Shown here: positions 25,203 through 34,901 of the stretch, in pieces | How the letters are laid out: each line of letters begins with the position of its first letter | Position numbering within the stretch: position 1 is the first letter of the stretch | Source of the DNA: an uncultured Parabacteroides sp. | GTDB taxonomy: Bacteria > Bacteroidota > Bacteroidia > Bacteroidales > Tannerellaceae | NCBI RefSeq assembly: GCF_905196875.1 | Contig: NZ_CAJJWO010000024.1 | Coordinates: 6,136-70,135 of the forward strand | Length of the DNA: 64,000 bases | Direction of reading: 5' to 3' | Made by a program: the position numbers and the translations under genes | Notes under the pieces: generated by a model | Databases searched by the model: none | Told to the model about the DNA's origin: nothing | Seen by the model: only the letters and a program-made list of their open reading frames with translations

Positions 25203-28200
25203 ATGAAAAACACCTGTCTTTTTTGTGTATTTAACATATTGCAAATACTGTTGTTATTATTGGGAATACCGGATAATTTGCTGGCAGGCAATGGTTCTGT
25301 AAAGAATCTCCGTTTCAACAGATTGTCGTCTTTTGAAGATTTACCATCGGAAGAGATTACGCAAATTATACAGGATCATACAGGGTATATCTGGATTGCA
25401 ACCAATTCGGGTTTATGCCGTTACGATGGTTATAGTGTTCATATTTACAAGGATAATGTGTTTACTCCGGGTATACTGACTGACAATCAGATCAAATGCA
25501 TAGCAGAAGACTATAATAATAATCTTTGGATAGGAACGAACAATGGCCTGAATGTCCTGGACATGAGGACCGGAGAAATCCGCCGGATAGAGGACAGCCG
25601 GTTGCAGAATGGCGTTGTTTCGGTTTTATATGTTACGAAAGATAATAATGTATGGGTTGGAATGGATGGAGGATTATTTCGCTACATTCCTGAAAGAGAT
25701 TGCTTTATCGTATACGATAAAGCAACAAGCGGGCTCCCGCTTGTTGGCATTAAGTCTATATTGGAAGATAGTATAGGAAGGCTTTGGGTAGGAACCTGGG
25801 CTGTAGGTCTTTATAGATATGAGAAGGATAAGGATACTTTTGTGAAATATCCGCAGATGGACGATCGTAATTCTGCTCATGTACTGTTCGAAGACAGTTA
25901 CCGGACAATATGGGTAGGGACCTGGGACAGAGGATTGTATCGGCTGAGTAATCCCGAAAGTCCCGAAACTGTAACCTGGAAACATTATGTATCCACCCCC
26001 GGCAATAAGCAAAGTATATCGGACAATATTATTTACAGTATAGAGGAAGAAACCAACAGCAACACGCTTTGGATAGGAACCCGTAGCGGGTTAAGTATCC
26101 TTGATCTGGATTCGGATGAAGATTCGTTTGTGAATTATTTGCCCGAAAGTCAGTCGTACCAACTTCCTTACAACGAGCTGGATGCAATTATTCGCGATCG
26201 TTCCGGCATTATGTGGCTGGGGATGATGGGTGGTGGAGTGTATTCTGTCAACATGCGGCACTCTCCTTTTAAGAAAAATGATCTGGAGTCGGTTAAACAA
26301 CGGCTATTCAGTAATTCTGTCCGTAGTATGTTCGTGGATAGTGAACAGACGCTATGGATGGGTATCGGCAGTTATGGCCTGGTGATTCAGAAGAAAGATG
26401 CCGGACAGCCTGTCTTTTATACGGACCATCCGGATTTTAAACAATCGTCTCCTTATTTATATACGATCAACCATATTATCGAACGGAAGGAAGAGCGGGA
26501 GATCTGGTTTGGAACCTGGAGCGGAGGCATTACCATCTACGATAAAGATGCTGTCGGACAAAAGATAAAGTTTCTGAATGAAGGAAATGCTCCATGGCTG
26601 CCGGATGGTTTTGTTTTCAGCTTGTGTGAAGACCGACATAAGAATGTCTGGATCGGTTGTCGAGGAGGGTTGGCTGTTTACAGGGCGGATGGAACGGGTG
26701 TTTCGCTAAGCGATTACCGGACTGAGCCGGATGATACTTCGCTGCGGGATACATATAATGCGATCGAAGAGACGTCGGATGGAAGTATCTGGTTCGGCAG
26801 TAATCATGGCATTATCCGTATTACCGGTGATGTGACAAGACCGGATAGTCTGATATTCAGGTTGTATAGTATGCAGAATAAGAAGTTGTCCTATGAGTCT
26901 ATTCAGTGTTTGTATGAAGATACCCATGGTAATCTATGGGCCGGTTCCGATGGTGGAGGTTTGAACCTGTATGATAAAGAGAGTGATTCTTTTCTGTCAG
27001 TCAACAAACGGTTTAATTTGCAAACCGACGTAATCAGTAATATACAGGAGGATGAGAATGGTTCGCTTTGGATGGGAACCCGGACGGGACTTGTCCGTCT
27101 GACCGTTTCGGCTGATCTTTCAACGGCCTCTTCCCGGACTTACACAGTAACGGACGGATTGCCGGATAATTCAATTATACGTGATGCTGTCGCTAAAGCG
27201 TCTGATGGTAAATTGTTTTTCGGGGGACATAAAGGGTATGTAAGTTTCTATCCTCAAAAGGTGAAAGAGAATGAGGTGGTTCCTTCGGTGGTCATTACAG
27301 ATATTTCGGTGTTTAATATGCCAATCGATAAACTCCCTCCGGAAGTGAGAAAGGAAATAACGGCTAACTCGTCCGATTTTACGGATGAACTGGTACTGGC
27401 TTACAACCGGAATCATTTCAGTATCGAATTCTCTTCCCTGAGTTATGCAAATCCGTCCCAAAACAAATATGCCTATAAACTCGACGGATATGATACTGAC
27501 TGGCAATATACCGGCGCTTCCAGCCGTGTAGCCAATTATAATAACCTGAAGAGCGGATCATATACGTTTCATCTGAAAGGCTCCAATGAAAACGGACTAT
27601 GGAATGAGCAGGAGCGGGTATTGCAGATTCGTATATTGCCGCCACCCTGGAAAACAGCCTGGGCCTATACCTTATATATTATATTGCTTTCAGTGCTCCT
27701 TTATTTCACTTATCGTGTCATCAGACAACGCATTCGCGAAAAACAGGCACAGGAATTGCAGAAAATGGAACTGGTGAAAACGAAGGAAATCAATCAGGCC
27801 AAGTTGCAGTTTTTTACAAATGTAACTCATGAATTCCTGACACCGCTTACCATCTTGTCCGCTTCACTGGACGAGATGAAAATGCAGGCTCCTCAGTTGG
27901 ATGATTTTTATAAGGTAATGTCCGAAAATATCAACCGGCTGATACGTCTATTGCAGCAAATCCTTGAATTCAGGAAAGCCGAGAGCGGTAATCTGAAACT
28001 GAAAGTATCGGAAGGCGACCTGTCGGCTTTTGTACGAAAAGAAGTGGAAGCTTTCCTTCCTTTGATGAAGAAAAAGAAGATGCATTTCAGCTGTACTTGC
28101 CAGCCGGATACGATTATCGGGTATTTTGATCCGGATAAACTGGATAAAATAGTATACAATCTGCTTTCAAATGCCTCCAAGTATAATCCGGAAGGAGGGA

Positions 28201-29363
28201 CGATTGAAGTAAAACTGTCGTTGGATGCCGAAGAAAACCTGGTAACGCTTTCTGTGAAAGATAACGGTAAGGGGATTTCCAAAGAGGGTATGAAGAATTT
28301 GTTCAAACGTTTTTACGAAGGCGACTACCGAAGGTTTAATACCATTGGTACCGGTATCGGGTTGTCGCTGGTGAAAGACCTGGTCACTCTTCATGAAGGA
28401 ACTATTCGGGTGGAAAGCGAAGAAGGGCAGGGGGCTACTTTTATCATTACCTTGCCCATATCCCGTTCTGCCTATAAAGATGAGCAGGTGGATGAGACTG
28501 AAATGACTACTGTTCCCGAAGAGTTGTCATTGCAGCCGGAAGACGGGAACACTTCGGACGCTCCTGTAGAAAAAAGCGATTATTCGTTATTGCTAGTGGA
28601 AGATAATGAAGATTTGCTGGCTTTGATGGTTAAACTTTTGGGACGTGAGTATCCGGTTTATACGGCACGTAATGGGAAAGAGGCGGTTCTGATAATCGAA
28701 TCGAAAGACATCGACCTGATCGTCTCCGATGTTATGATGCCCGAGATGAACGGAGTTGAATTATGCCGTTATGTAAAGAGTAATTTTGATATCTGCCATA
28801 TCCCGATCATCCTGCTGACTGCCAAGAATAAAGAAGAAGACCGTATCGAAGCCTATGAATCGGGTGCCGATGGTTTCCTTAGCAAACCTTTCAACCTCTC
28901 GCTGCTCCATGCCCGTATCAAGAATTTGCTGCGTGGCAAGGAACGAACCGCCCGCGACTTTAAGAAACAGCTGGTCTTCGAAGCGCAGGAACTGAATTAC
29001 ACCAGCTTGGATGAGGACTTCCTGCAGCGGGCGATCAGTTGCGTACAGAAACACCTGGATAACTCGGAGTTCGACCAGCAACAGTTTATGGAAGAAATGG
29101 CAACCAGCAAGTCTACGCTTTATAAGAAACTTAAATCGCTGACAGGTTTAAATACTTCTGCTTTTATCCGTAATATCCGTCTGAAAGCAGCCTGTCAGAT
29201 TATCGAAGAAAAGAAGCGGGTACGCATTTCCGAGCTGGCATATGCTGTCGGGTTTAACGATCCGAAGTACTTTAGCGCCTGTTTTAGGAAAGAATTCGGG
29301 ATGCTTCCTTCCGAATATATGGAGCGGTATCATCCAGACATAGCCGAAGAAGGAGAATTATAG
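25203..29363 (+). CDS. Hybrid two-component system sensor-regulator (HTCS)
   Basis: This is an HTCS that senses glycan breakdown products in the periplasm and activates the adjacent utilization locus. The start at 25203 gives 1386 aa with a signal peptide (MKNTCLFCVFNILQILLLLL). Two seven-bladed reg_prop propellers (repeats such as DHTGYIWIATNSGLCRYDG) and a Y_Y_Y domain fill residues about 40-810. A membrane helix follows (about 818-840), then HisKA with H876 in NVTHEFLTPL, HATPase_c (NLLSNASKYNPEGG, DNGKGIS), a receiver with phospho-acceptor D1176 in IVSDVMMPE, and an AraC-type helix-turn-helix (residues about 1270-1375). All signalling residues are present. A SusC/SusD/GH43 set starts 139 bp downstream and is the expected target. 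Confidence 0.97.
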   Translation: MKNTCLFCVFNILQILLLLLGIPDNLLAGNGSVKNLRFNRLSSFEDLPSEEITQIIQDHTGYIWIATNSGLCRYDGYSVHIYKDNVFTPGILTDNQIKCIAEDYNNNLWIGTNNGLNVLDMRTGEIRRIEDSRLQNGVVSVLYVTKDNNVWVGMDGGLFRYIPERDCFIVYDKATSGLPLVGIKSILEDSIGRLWVGTWAVGLYRYEKDKDTFVKYPQMDDRNSAHVLFEDSYRTIWVGTWDRGLYRLSNPESPETVTWKHYVSTPGNKQSISDNIIYSIEEETNSNTLWIGTRSGLSILDLDSDEDSFVNYLPESQSYQLPYNELDAIIRDRSGIMWLGMMGGGVYSVNMRHSPFKKNDLESVKQRLFSNSVRSMFVDSEQTLWMGIGSYGLVIQKKDAGQPVFYTDHPDFKQSSPYLYTINHIIERKEEREIWFGTWSGGITIYDKDAVGQKIKFLNEGNAPWLPDGFVFSLCEDRHKNVWIGCRGGLAVYRADGTGVSLSDYRTEPDDTSLRDTYNAIEETSDGSIWFGSNHGIIRITGDVTRPDSLIFRLYSMQNKKLSYESIQCLYEDTHGNLWAGSDGGGLNLYDKESDSFLSVNKRFNLQTDVISNIQEDENGSLWMGTRTGLVRLTVSADLSTASSRTYTVTDGLPDNSIIRDAVAKASDGKLFFGGHKGYVSFYPQKVKENEVVPSVVITDISVFNMPIDKLPPEVRKEITANSSDFTDELVLAYNRNHFSIEFSSLSYANPSQNKYAYKLDGYDTDWQYTGASSRVANYNNLKSGSYTFHLKGSNENGLWNEQERVLQIRILPPPWKTAWAYTLYIILLSVLLYFTYRVIRQRIREKQAQELQKMELVKTKEINQAKLQFFTNVTHEFLTPLTILSASLDEMKMQAPQLDDFYKVMSENINRLIRLLQQILEFRKAESGNLKLKVSEGDLSAFVRKEVEAFLPLMKKKKMHFSCTCQPDTIIGYFDPDKLDKIVYNLLSNASKYNPEGGTIEVKLSLDAEENLVTLSVKDNGKGISKEGMKNLFKRFYEGDYRRFNTIGTGIGLSLVKDLVTLHEGTIRVESEEGQGATFIITLPISRSAYKDEQVDETEMTTVPEELSLQPEDGNTSDAPVEKSDYSLLLVEDNEDLLALMVKLLGREYPVYTARNGKEAVLIIESKDIDLIVSDVMMPEMNGVELCRYVKSNFDICHIPIILLTAKNKEEDRIEAYESGADGFLSKPFNLSLLHARIKNLLRGKERTARDFKKQLVFEAQELNYTSLDEDFLQRAISCVQKHLDNSEFDQQQFMEEMATSKSTLYKKLKSLTGLNTSAFIRNIRLKAACQIIEEKKRVRISELAYAVGFNDPKYFSACFRKEFGMLPSEYMERYHPDIAEEGEL

Positions 29364-29372
29364 ATAAAAGAG

Positions 29373-29410
29373 GTCTATAAATAGATACTAACTCTGTTTA
29401 TAGACTTTTT
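29373..29410 (+). terminator. Terminator after the HTCS gene
   Basis: A 9-bp perfect stem (GTCTATAAA 29373-29381 with TTTATAGAC 29397-29405), a 15-bp loop and TTTTT. Confidence 0.75.
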
Positions 29411-29501
29411 GGAATCATGTGTGGAGTACACTTTTTATTTTAATGGTCACATTTGCGGAAAGAAAATTAACCGTAATGTTAAACCATTAAATTAGTATTG
29501 C

Positions 29502-32500
29502 ATGAAAGCACACAGTTTTGTGTTGGCAGCCGCGCTGCTAAGCGCATGCCCCGTATTATACGGAAATGCGGCCGGGATAGAAACACCCCGGCTTAGTAAT
29601 GCGGCCAGTCCGCAGCAGAGTAAAAAGATTTCCGGAGTCGTTAAGGATACAAGCGGCGAACCGGTTATCGGAGCAAATGTTATTGTGAAAGGAACTACAG
29701 TCGGAACAATGACAGACATCGACGGACAGTTCAACCTGGAAGTCCCGTCGGATGCTATCCTGCAAATATCCTATATCGGATATCTTGCCCAGGAGATGCC
29801 TGTAAGAAATCAAACAGCTTTTAATATCAGACTGGTGGAAGACAGCCAGGCGTTGGATGAAGTGGTGGTCGTTGGTTTTGGTACCCAGAAGAAAGTGAAC
29901 CTGACCGGTTCTGTTGGAACAGTAGATAGTGAAGCGCTGGAAGCACGTCCGGTAATGAGTGCGACTCAGGCATTACAGGGGTTGGTTCCCGGTTTGCAGA
30001 TCTCATCGGCCGGCGGTAGTATGGAAACAAAAGCCGATATTAATATACGTGGTACTGCTACGATCGGTGAAGGATCGAGCGGTAGTCCGCTGGTTCTTAT
30101 CGACGGGATGGAAGGCGATATTAATTCCATTAATCCGCAGGACATAGAAAATATCTCCATTCTGAAGGATGCCGCCGCTTCTTCTATCTACGGATCACGC
30201 GCTCCTTTCGGAGTAATCCTTATTACTACCAAAAGTGGCCGCAGCGGCAAACCGGTTATCAATTATAACAACAGTTTTCGTTGGAGCGATCCGGTAAAGA
30301 CTCCTAATATGATGGACTCTTATACCTTCGCCACTTATTTTAATGATGCGAATGTGAATGCCGGTAACGGACTATTTTTTACCCCGGAACGTTTACAACG
30401 TATCAAAGATTACCAGCAAGGTAAAATTACTAATTCTGTTATTGCGAACCCGAATAACCCCCAGTATTGGGCCGACGGGTATGCCGAAGGAAATGATAAT
30501 GTGGACTGGTACGATGCTTTGTTTCGCGACTGGGCTTTCTCGCAGGAACATAACTTCAGTATCAACGGAGGTTCGGATAAGGTGAGTTACTATGCTTCGT
30601 TCAACTATCTGGATCAGAATGGTCTGATGGTATTCAACCAGGATACCTACGATCGCTATACTGCCACAGGAAAGATCAATGCCACGCTGACCGATTGGGC
30701 TAAATTGAATTACAGTACCCGTTTCACCCGCGAAGATTACGGACGTCCTTCTGCTATGACGGACGGTTTATATTCTGATCTGGGACGTCAGGGCTGGCCG
30801 GTATTGCCGCTTTACGATCCGAACGGTTACCTGTATTCTTCTCCTTCTCCCGCTTTAGGACTGGCAACAGGCGGACGCGATTATACGCAGACCGATAATA
30901 TCTATCAACAGGCTTCTTTGATACTGGAACCGGTGAAGAACTGGGTTACCCATATCGATTTCAACTATCGTATCATGTCAGCCAACCGTCATTGGGACTC
31001 GCAGCAGACATTCAATCACGATGTGGATGGCAATCCGGTAATCTACGGCACAGGATCGAATGTGCATGAAGATTATTACAAAGAAAACTATATGAACCTG
31101 AATGCCTATACGGAATACAGCTATAATCTCGAATCGGGTCATAACTTCAAGGCAATGGTCGGTTTTCAATCGGAAATGATGCGACAAACCAAGTTTGGTT
31201 TACAACGCGACGGCATCATTATCTCCGGTCTGCCGGAGGTCGATCTTACTTCGGGACTCGATTATAATGGCGGTGTGGTAACCCCTTCCGTAAACGGTGC
31301 TCGTCAGCGTTGGACTACAGCCGGTTTCTTCGGCCGTATCAACTACGACTACCAGGGAAAATACCTTGCAGAAGTAAATCTGCGTTATGACGGTACCTCC
31401 CGTTTCCGCGAGGATCAGCGCTGGAACCTGTTTCCTTCTTTCTCGTTGGGATGGAATATTGCCCGTGAAGCTTTCTGGGAACCGTTGGCAGAGTATGTGG
31501 GGACATTGAAAGTTCGTGGTTCGTATGGTGAACTGGGTAACCAGAATACGACCAGTTGGTATCCTTCTTATCAGATACTGGAAGTAAAAGCCAGCGACGG
31601 TAAATGGTTGCAGAACGGACTCAAACCGAATGCCGCTTACGTACCGGGACTGATCAGTTCTACTTTAGGATGGGAACGCGTTCGTAACTGGAACGTCGGT
31701 GTCGACTTCGGTTTATTGAATAACCGTCTGACCGGATCGTTCGATTATTATAATCGTCTGACTCTGGATATGATCGGCCCGGCTCCCGAACTGCCTGCTT
31801 CTTTGGGCGCAGATGTTCCGAAGACAAACAATACCGACTTGAAGACTTACGGTTTCGATCTGGAAATCGGCTGGAACGACCGCCTGAAGAATGGCCTGGG
31901 ATATAGTGCCAAGTTTATCCTGTCCGACTCGCAAACGGAGATCACCCGTTATCCGAACCCGACCGGGACACTCGATAAATATCGTACGGGGCAGAAGCTG
32001 GGCGAGATATGGGGATACGAAACAATCGGTATCGCTCAATCGCAGAATGAAATGGACAGCCATCTGGCCTCCCTGCCGAACGGCGGACAGGATGCGCTGG
32101 GTACAAGTTGGGAAGCCGGCGACATCATGTACAAAGACCTTAATGGTGACGGTAAGATCGACAACGGTGCCAATACGATCGACGATCATGGCGATTATAA
32201 GCTGTTAGGAAACAACACCCCGCGCTACCAGTTCGGTATCGACCTGGGTGCAGACTATAAAGGTTTCGACTTCCGTGCCTTCTTCCAGGGCGTGATGAAA
32301 CGCGACTTCTGGCAAGGCAGTGAATACTTCTGGGGCGTAACGAGCAATATGTGGTGGTCGGCCGGCTTTAAAGAACATGCCGATTATTTCCGCGCGGAAG
32401 CCTCTAACGACCTGGCAGCCAATCTGAATGCCTATTATCCGCGTCCTATCTTCAATACCGACAAGAACCAGAAGACGCAGAGCCGTTATTTGCAGAATGC

Positions 32501-32750
32501 TTCTTATATCCGTCTGAAAAATATTCAGTTAGGTTATACGTTACCGGCTAATCTGACCAACAGGTTCTATGTATCCAAACTGCGTATCTTTGTTTCCGGT
32601 GAAAACCTCTGGACAGGTACGGGCATGGCCAATATGTTCGATCCGGAAACTGTGAACGGTGGTAAGATCGATGATAATACAAAGAAAGGTAACGGTAATG
32701 CTTACCCGCTTTCTAAAACAATCTCATTCGGTATAAATGTTACTCTTTAA
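29502..32750 (+). CDS. SusC/RagA-type TonB-dependent glycan transporter
   Basis: This complete SusC is 1082 aa. It has a signal peptide (about 1-24), a CarboxypepD_reg-like domain (about 43-113, ISGVVKDTSGEPVIGANVIV), a TonB box at 118-127 (LDEVVVVGFG), a plug domain (SPLVLIDGMEGDINSINPQD and DAAASSIYGSRAPFGVI) and a 22-strand barrel ending TISFGINVTL. It imports oligosaccharides through the outer membrane with its SusD partner, which starts 13 bp downstream. It lies between the HTCS and a GH43 enzyme, so an arabinogalactan-type ligand is plausible. There is no STN domain, consistent with regulation by the HTCS instead of an anti-sigma factor. Confidence 0.97.
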   Translation: MKAHSFVLAAALLSACPVLYGNAAGIETPRLSNAASPQQSKKISGVVKDTSGEPVIGANVIVKGTTVGTMTDIDGQFNLEVPSDAILQISYIGYLAQEMPVRNQTAFNIRLVEDSQALDEVVVVGFGTQKKVNLTGSVGTVDSEALEARPVMSATQALQGLVPGLQISSAGGSMETKADINIRGTATIGEGSSGSPLVLIDGMEGDINSINPQDIENISILKDAAASSIYGSRAPFGVILITTKSGRSGKPVINYNNSFRWSDPVKTPNMMDSYTFATYFNDANVNAGNGLFFTPERLQRIKDYQQGKITNSVIANPNNPQYWADGYAEGNDNVDWYDALFRDWAFSQEHNFSINGGSDKVSYYASFNYLDQNGLMVFNQDTYDRYTATGKINATLTDWAKLNYSTRFTREDYGRPSAMTDGLYSDLGRQGWPVLPLYDPNGYLYSSPSPALGLATGGRDYTQTDNIYQQASLILEPVKNWVTHIDFNYRIMSANRHWDSQQTFNHDVDGNPVIYGTGSNVHEDYYKENYMNLNAYTEYSYNLESGHNFKAMVGFQSEMMRQTKFGLQRDGIIISGLPEVDLTSGLDYNGGVVTPSVNGARQRWTTAGFFGRINYDYQGKYLAEVNLRYDGTSRFREDQRWNLFPSFSLGWNIAREAFWEPLAEYVGTLKVRGSYGELGNQNTTSWYPSYQILEVKASDGKWLQNGLKPNAAYVPGLISSTLGWERVRNWNVGVDFGLLNNRLTGSFDYYNRLTLDMIGPAPELPASLGADVPKTNNTDLKTYGFDLEIGWNDRLKNGLGYSAKFILSDSQTEITRYPNPTGTLDKYRTGQKLGEIWGYETIGIAQSQNEMDSHLASLPNGGQDALGTSWEAGDIMYKDLNGDGKIDNGANTIDDHGDYKLLGNNTPRYQFGIDLGADYKGFDFRAFFQGVMKRDFWQGSEYFWGVTSNMWWSAGFKEHADYFRAEASNDLAANLNAYYPRPIFNTDKNQKTQSRYLQNASYIRLKNIQLGYTLPANLTNRFYVSKLRIFVSGENLWTGTGMANMFDPETVNGGKIDDNTKKGNGNAYPLSKTISFGINVTL

Positions 32751-32763
32751 TAGCTAATTTACG

Positions 32764-34785
32764 ATGAAACACATAAATAAAATCAAACAGTTTGCAGGTA
32801 TTGCTTTGTTAGGCGTGCTGGTTTCCTGCAATGATTATCTGGAACAGTCTCCTTTGTCTCAAATCACGCCGGATAAATACCTGAACGAAGAATCTCAGTT
32901 GGCAACGTATGCCAACGGCTTATATACCGACATTCTGCCTTCGCATGATAACTGGAGTTACGGAACTTTCGGTACCGATCAGCATACAGACAATCAGGCG
33001 ACTAAAACGTATGATAATAAGTTCGTTCCCGGACAATGGAAAACAGCCCAGACGGAAGACAGCGATAAGAAAAAACGTAACTGGTTCTTCGAACGTATCT
33101 ACAGCTGTAATTATTTTCTGGATAACGTACTGCCTAAACTGGCTGAAGGGAAGATCACCGGAAGTACGGATAATATCAACCATTATGTTGGCGAGATCTA
33201 TTTTCTTCGTGCCCATGAATACTTCAAGCGGTATCAAATGTTCGGCGATTTTCCTATCATCCGCCATACATTACCCGATCAGATGGAACCGCTGATCGAA
33301 GCCAGCCAACGTTCCCCTCGTAATGAAGTGGCCCGTTTCATTATCTCTGATCTCGACTCGGCTATTATGTTGATGGCGACGACTCCAGATAAGAACAAGA
33401 CCCGTATCTCAAAAGAAGCGGCTTTGCTCCTGAAGTCGCGTGTAGCCTTGTTCGAAGGGACCTGGTTGAAGTACTTTAAAGGTACCGCCTTTGTGCCTAA
33501 CGGGCAGGGATGGCCGGGAAAGGATAAAGCGTATAATGCAAATTACCAGTTCCCTTCCGGTAGTATCGAAGGTGAAATAGAATATTTCCTTACACAAGCC
33601 ATGGATGCAGCCAAGCAGGTGGCCGATGCAACTCCACTGGTGGAGAATACCGGTCTGGTGCAACAAGATGCTGCTGATCCTGTAAACCCTTATATGGATA
33701 TGTTCGGAGATGTAGATCTGTCCGGTTACAGTGAGGTGCTTTTGTGGCGTCCATACAGTAAAGGACTGGGACAAACCCACTGTGTGGTGGTAGGTGCGCA
33801 GAATGGTGACTATGGAGTAGGGATAACGCGTGGTATGGTGGATGGCTTCCTGATGAGTGACGGTATGCCTATCTACGCCTCTTCCGGTTATAAAGGAGAT
33901 AAAACAATTTCCGATGTACGCATTGGACGCGACTCCCGTCTGAATATCTTCCTGAAGGAACCGGGACAAAAGAATGTACTGTTCGAATCGACCGAAGGAA
34001 CGCATGCTGTATTGGTTGAACCCAATCCTGCTATCCTGGAATCTTCTTTGGAAAAGACTTATACGACAGGTTATGCTTTGCGGAAAGGTAACTCATATTA
34101 CCAGAACCAGTGTGCCAACGGCGCCAGCTATACCGGATCGATTACTTTCCGTGGTGTGGAAGCATATCTGAATTATATGGAGGCCTGCTATGAGAAGAAC
34201 GGATCGCTGGATGCAACAGCCCAGAATTACTGGCGTGCCATTCGTGCCCGTGCCAAAATGGATACCGATTATAATAAAACGATTGCTGCAACCCGCATGA
34301 GTGAAGAGGCTAAAAATGATTGGGGTGCTTATTCTGCCGGAAATTTGATCGATCCGACTTTGTATAATATTCGTCGCGAACGTCGTTGCGAACTAATGGC
34401 TGAAGGCTTGCGTTTCATGGATCTGTGCCGCTGGCGTGCCATGGATCAGATGATCAAGACTCCATACCATATTGAAGGTTTCCGTCTGTGGGGCGGCATG
34501 AACGAATGGTATAAGAATGAAGACGGTTCTACTCGTTTGGTATATGGTTTGGATAATCCGAGTGCTAACGTGTCCGATCCGGCGTTGAGTGAATACCTTC
34601 GCCCTTACGAGATATCAGGACGCTCGGTTGCTAAAGACGGATACCGTTGGGCGATGGCACATTATTTGCAACCCATCTGTATCCAGCACCTGATGATTTC
34701 TGCCAATGGTGGCGATATCTCGGTATCTCCTATCTATCAGAATCCGGGTTGGCCTTCAAGTGCTAACCAGGGAGCTACGGAATAG
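32764..34785 (+). CDS. SusD/RagB family surface glycan-binding lipoprotein
   Basis: This is the SusD partner of the preceding SusC. The lipobox ends LVSC (Cys about residue 22) and is followed by NDYLEQSPLSQITPDKYL. At 673 aa it is long for the family, which suggests large loops around the glycan site. The N-terminal helices contain GEIYFLRAHEYFKRYQMFGDFPII. The C-terminal part carries NIRRERRCELMAEGLRFMDLCRWR, the usual SusD motif, and the protein ends near SPIYQNPGWPSSANQ. It binds oligosaccharide and closes over the SusC barrel. The GH43 gene follows after 116 bp that contain a small hairpin (34825-34842), which may reduce read-through. Confidence 0.96.
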   Translation: MKHINKIKQFAGIALLGVLVSCNDYLEQSPLSQITPDKYLNEESQLATYANGLYTDILPSHDNWSYGTFGTDQHTDNQATKTYDNKFVPGQWKTAQTEDSDKKKRNWFFERIYSCNYFLDNVLPKLAEGKITGSTDNINHYVGEIYFLRAHEYFKRYQMFGDFPIIRHTLPDQMEPLIEASQRSPRNEVARFIISDLDSAIMLMATTPDKNKTRISKEAALLLKSRVALFEGTWLKYFKGTAFVPNGQGWPGKDKAYNANYQFPSGSIEGEIEYFLTQAMDAAKQVADATPLVENTGLVQQDAADPVNPYMDMFGDVDLSGYSEVLLWRPYSKGLGQTHCVVVGAQNGDYGVGITRGMVDGFLMSDGMPIYASSGYKGDKTISDVRIGRDSRLNIFLKEPGQKNVLFESTEGTHAVLVEPNPAILESSLEKTYTTGYALRKGNSYYQNQCANGASYTGSITFRGVEAYLNYMEACYEKNGSLDATAQNYWRAIRARAKMDTDYNKTIAATRMSEEAKNDWGAYSAGNLIDPTLYNIRRERRCELMAEGLRFMDLCRWRAMDQMIKTPYHIEGFRLWGGMNEWYKNEDGSTRLVYGLDNPSANVSDPALSEYLRPYEISGRSVAKDGYRWAMAHYLQPICIQHLMISANGGDISVSPIYQNPGWPSSANQGATE

Positions 34786-34824
34786 TTGGGAGGTTTGGTT
34801 TATCTCCTTAGGTAAGTTGCAAGT

Positions 34825-34842
34825 GTTTCACTAGGGTGAAAC
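34825..34842 (+). other. Small intercistronic hairpin between susD and GH43
   Basis: GTTTCAC (34825-34831) pairs perfectly with GTGAAAC (34836-34842) across a 4-nt loop. A-rich sequence follows, so it is not a normal terminator. Confidence 0.5.
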
Positions 34843-34901
34843 AAAAATAAGTCCGGCAGCTTTCAGTAGTCAGTCGGTTAGTCTAATAAAAAAGAATAGC
34901 A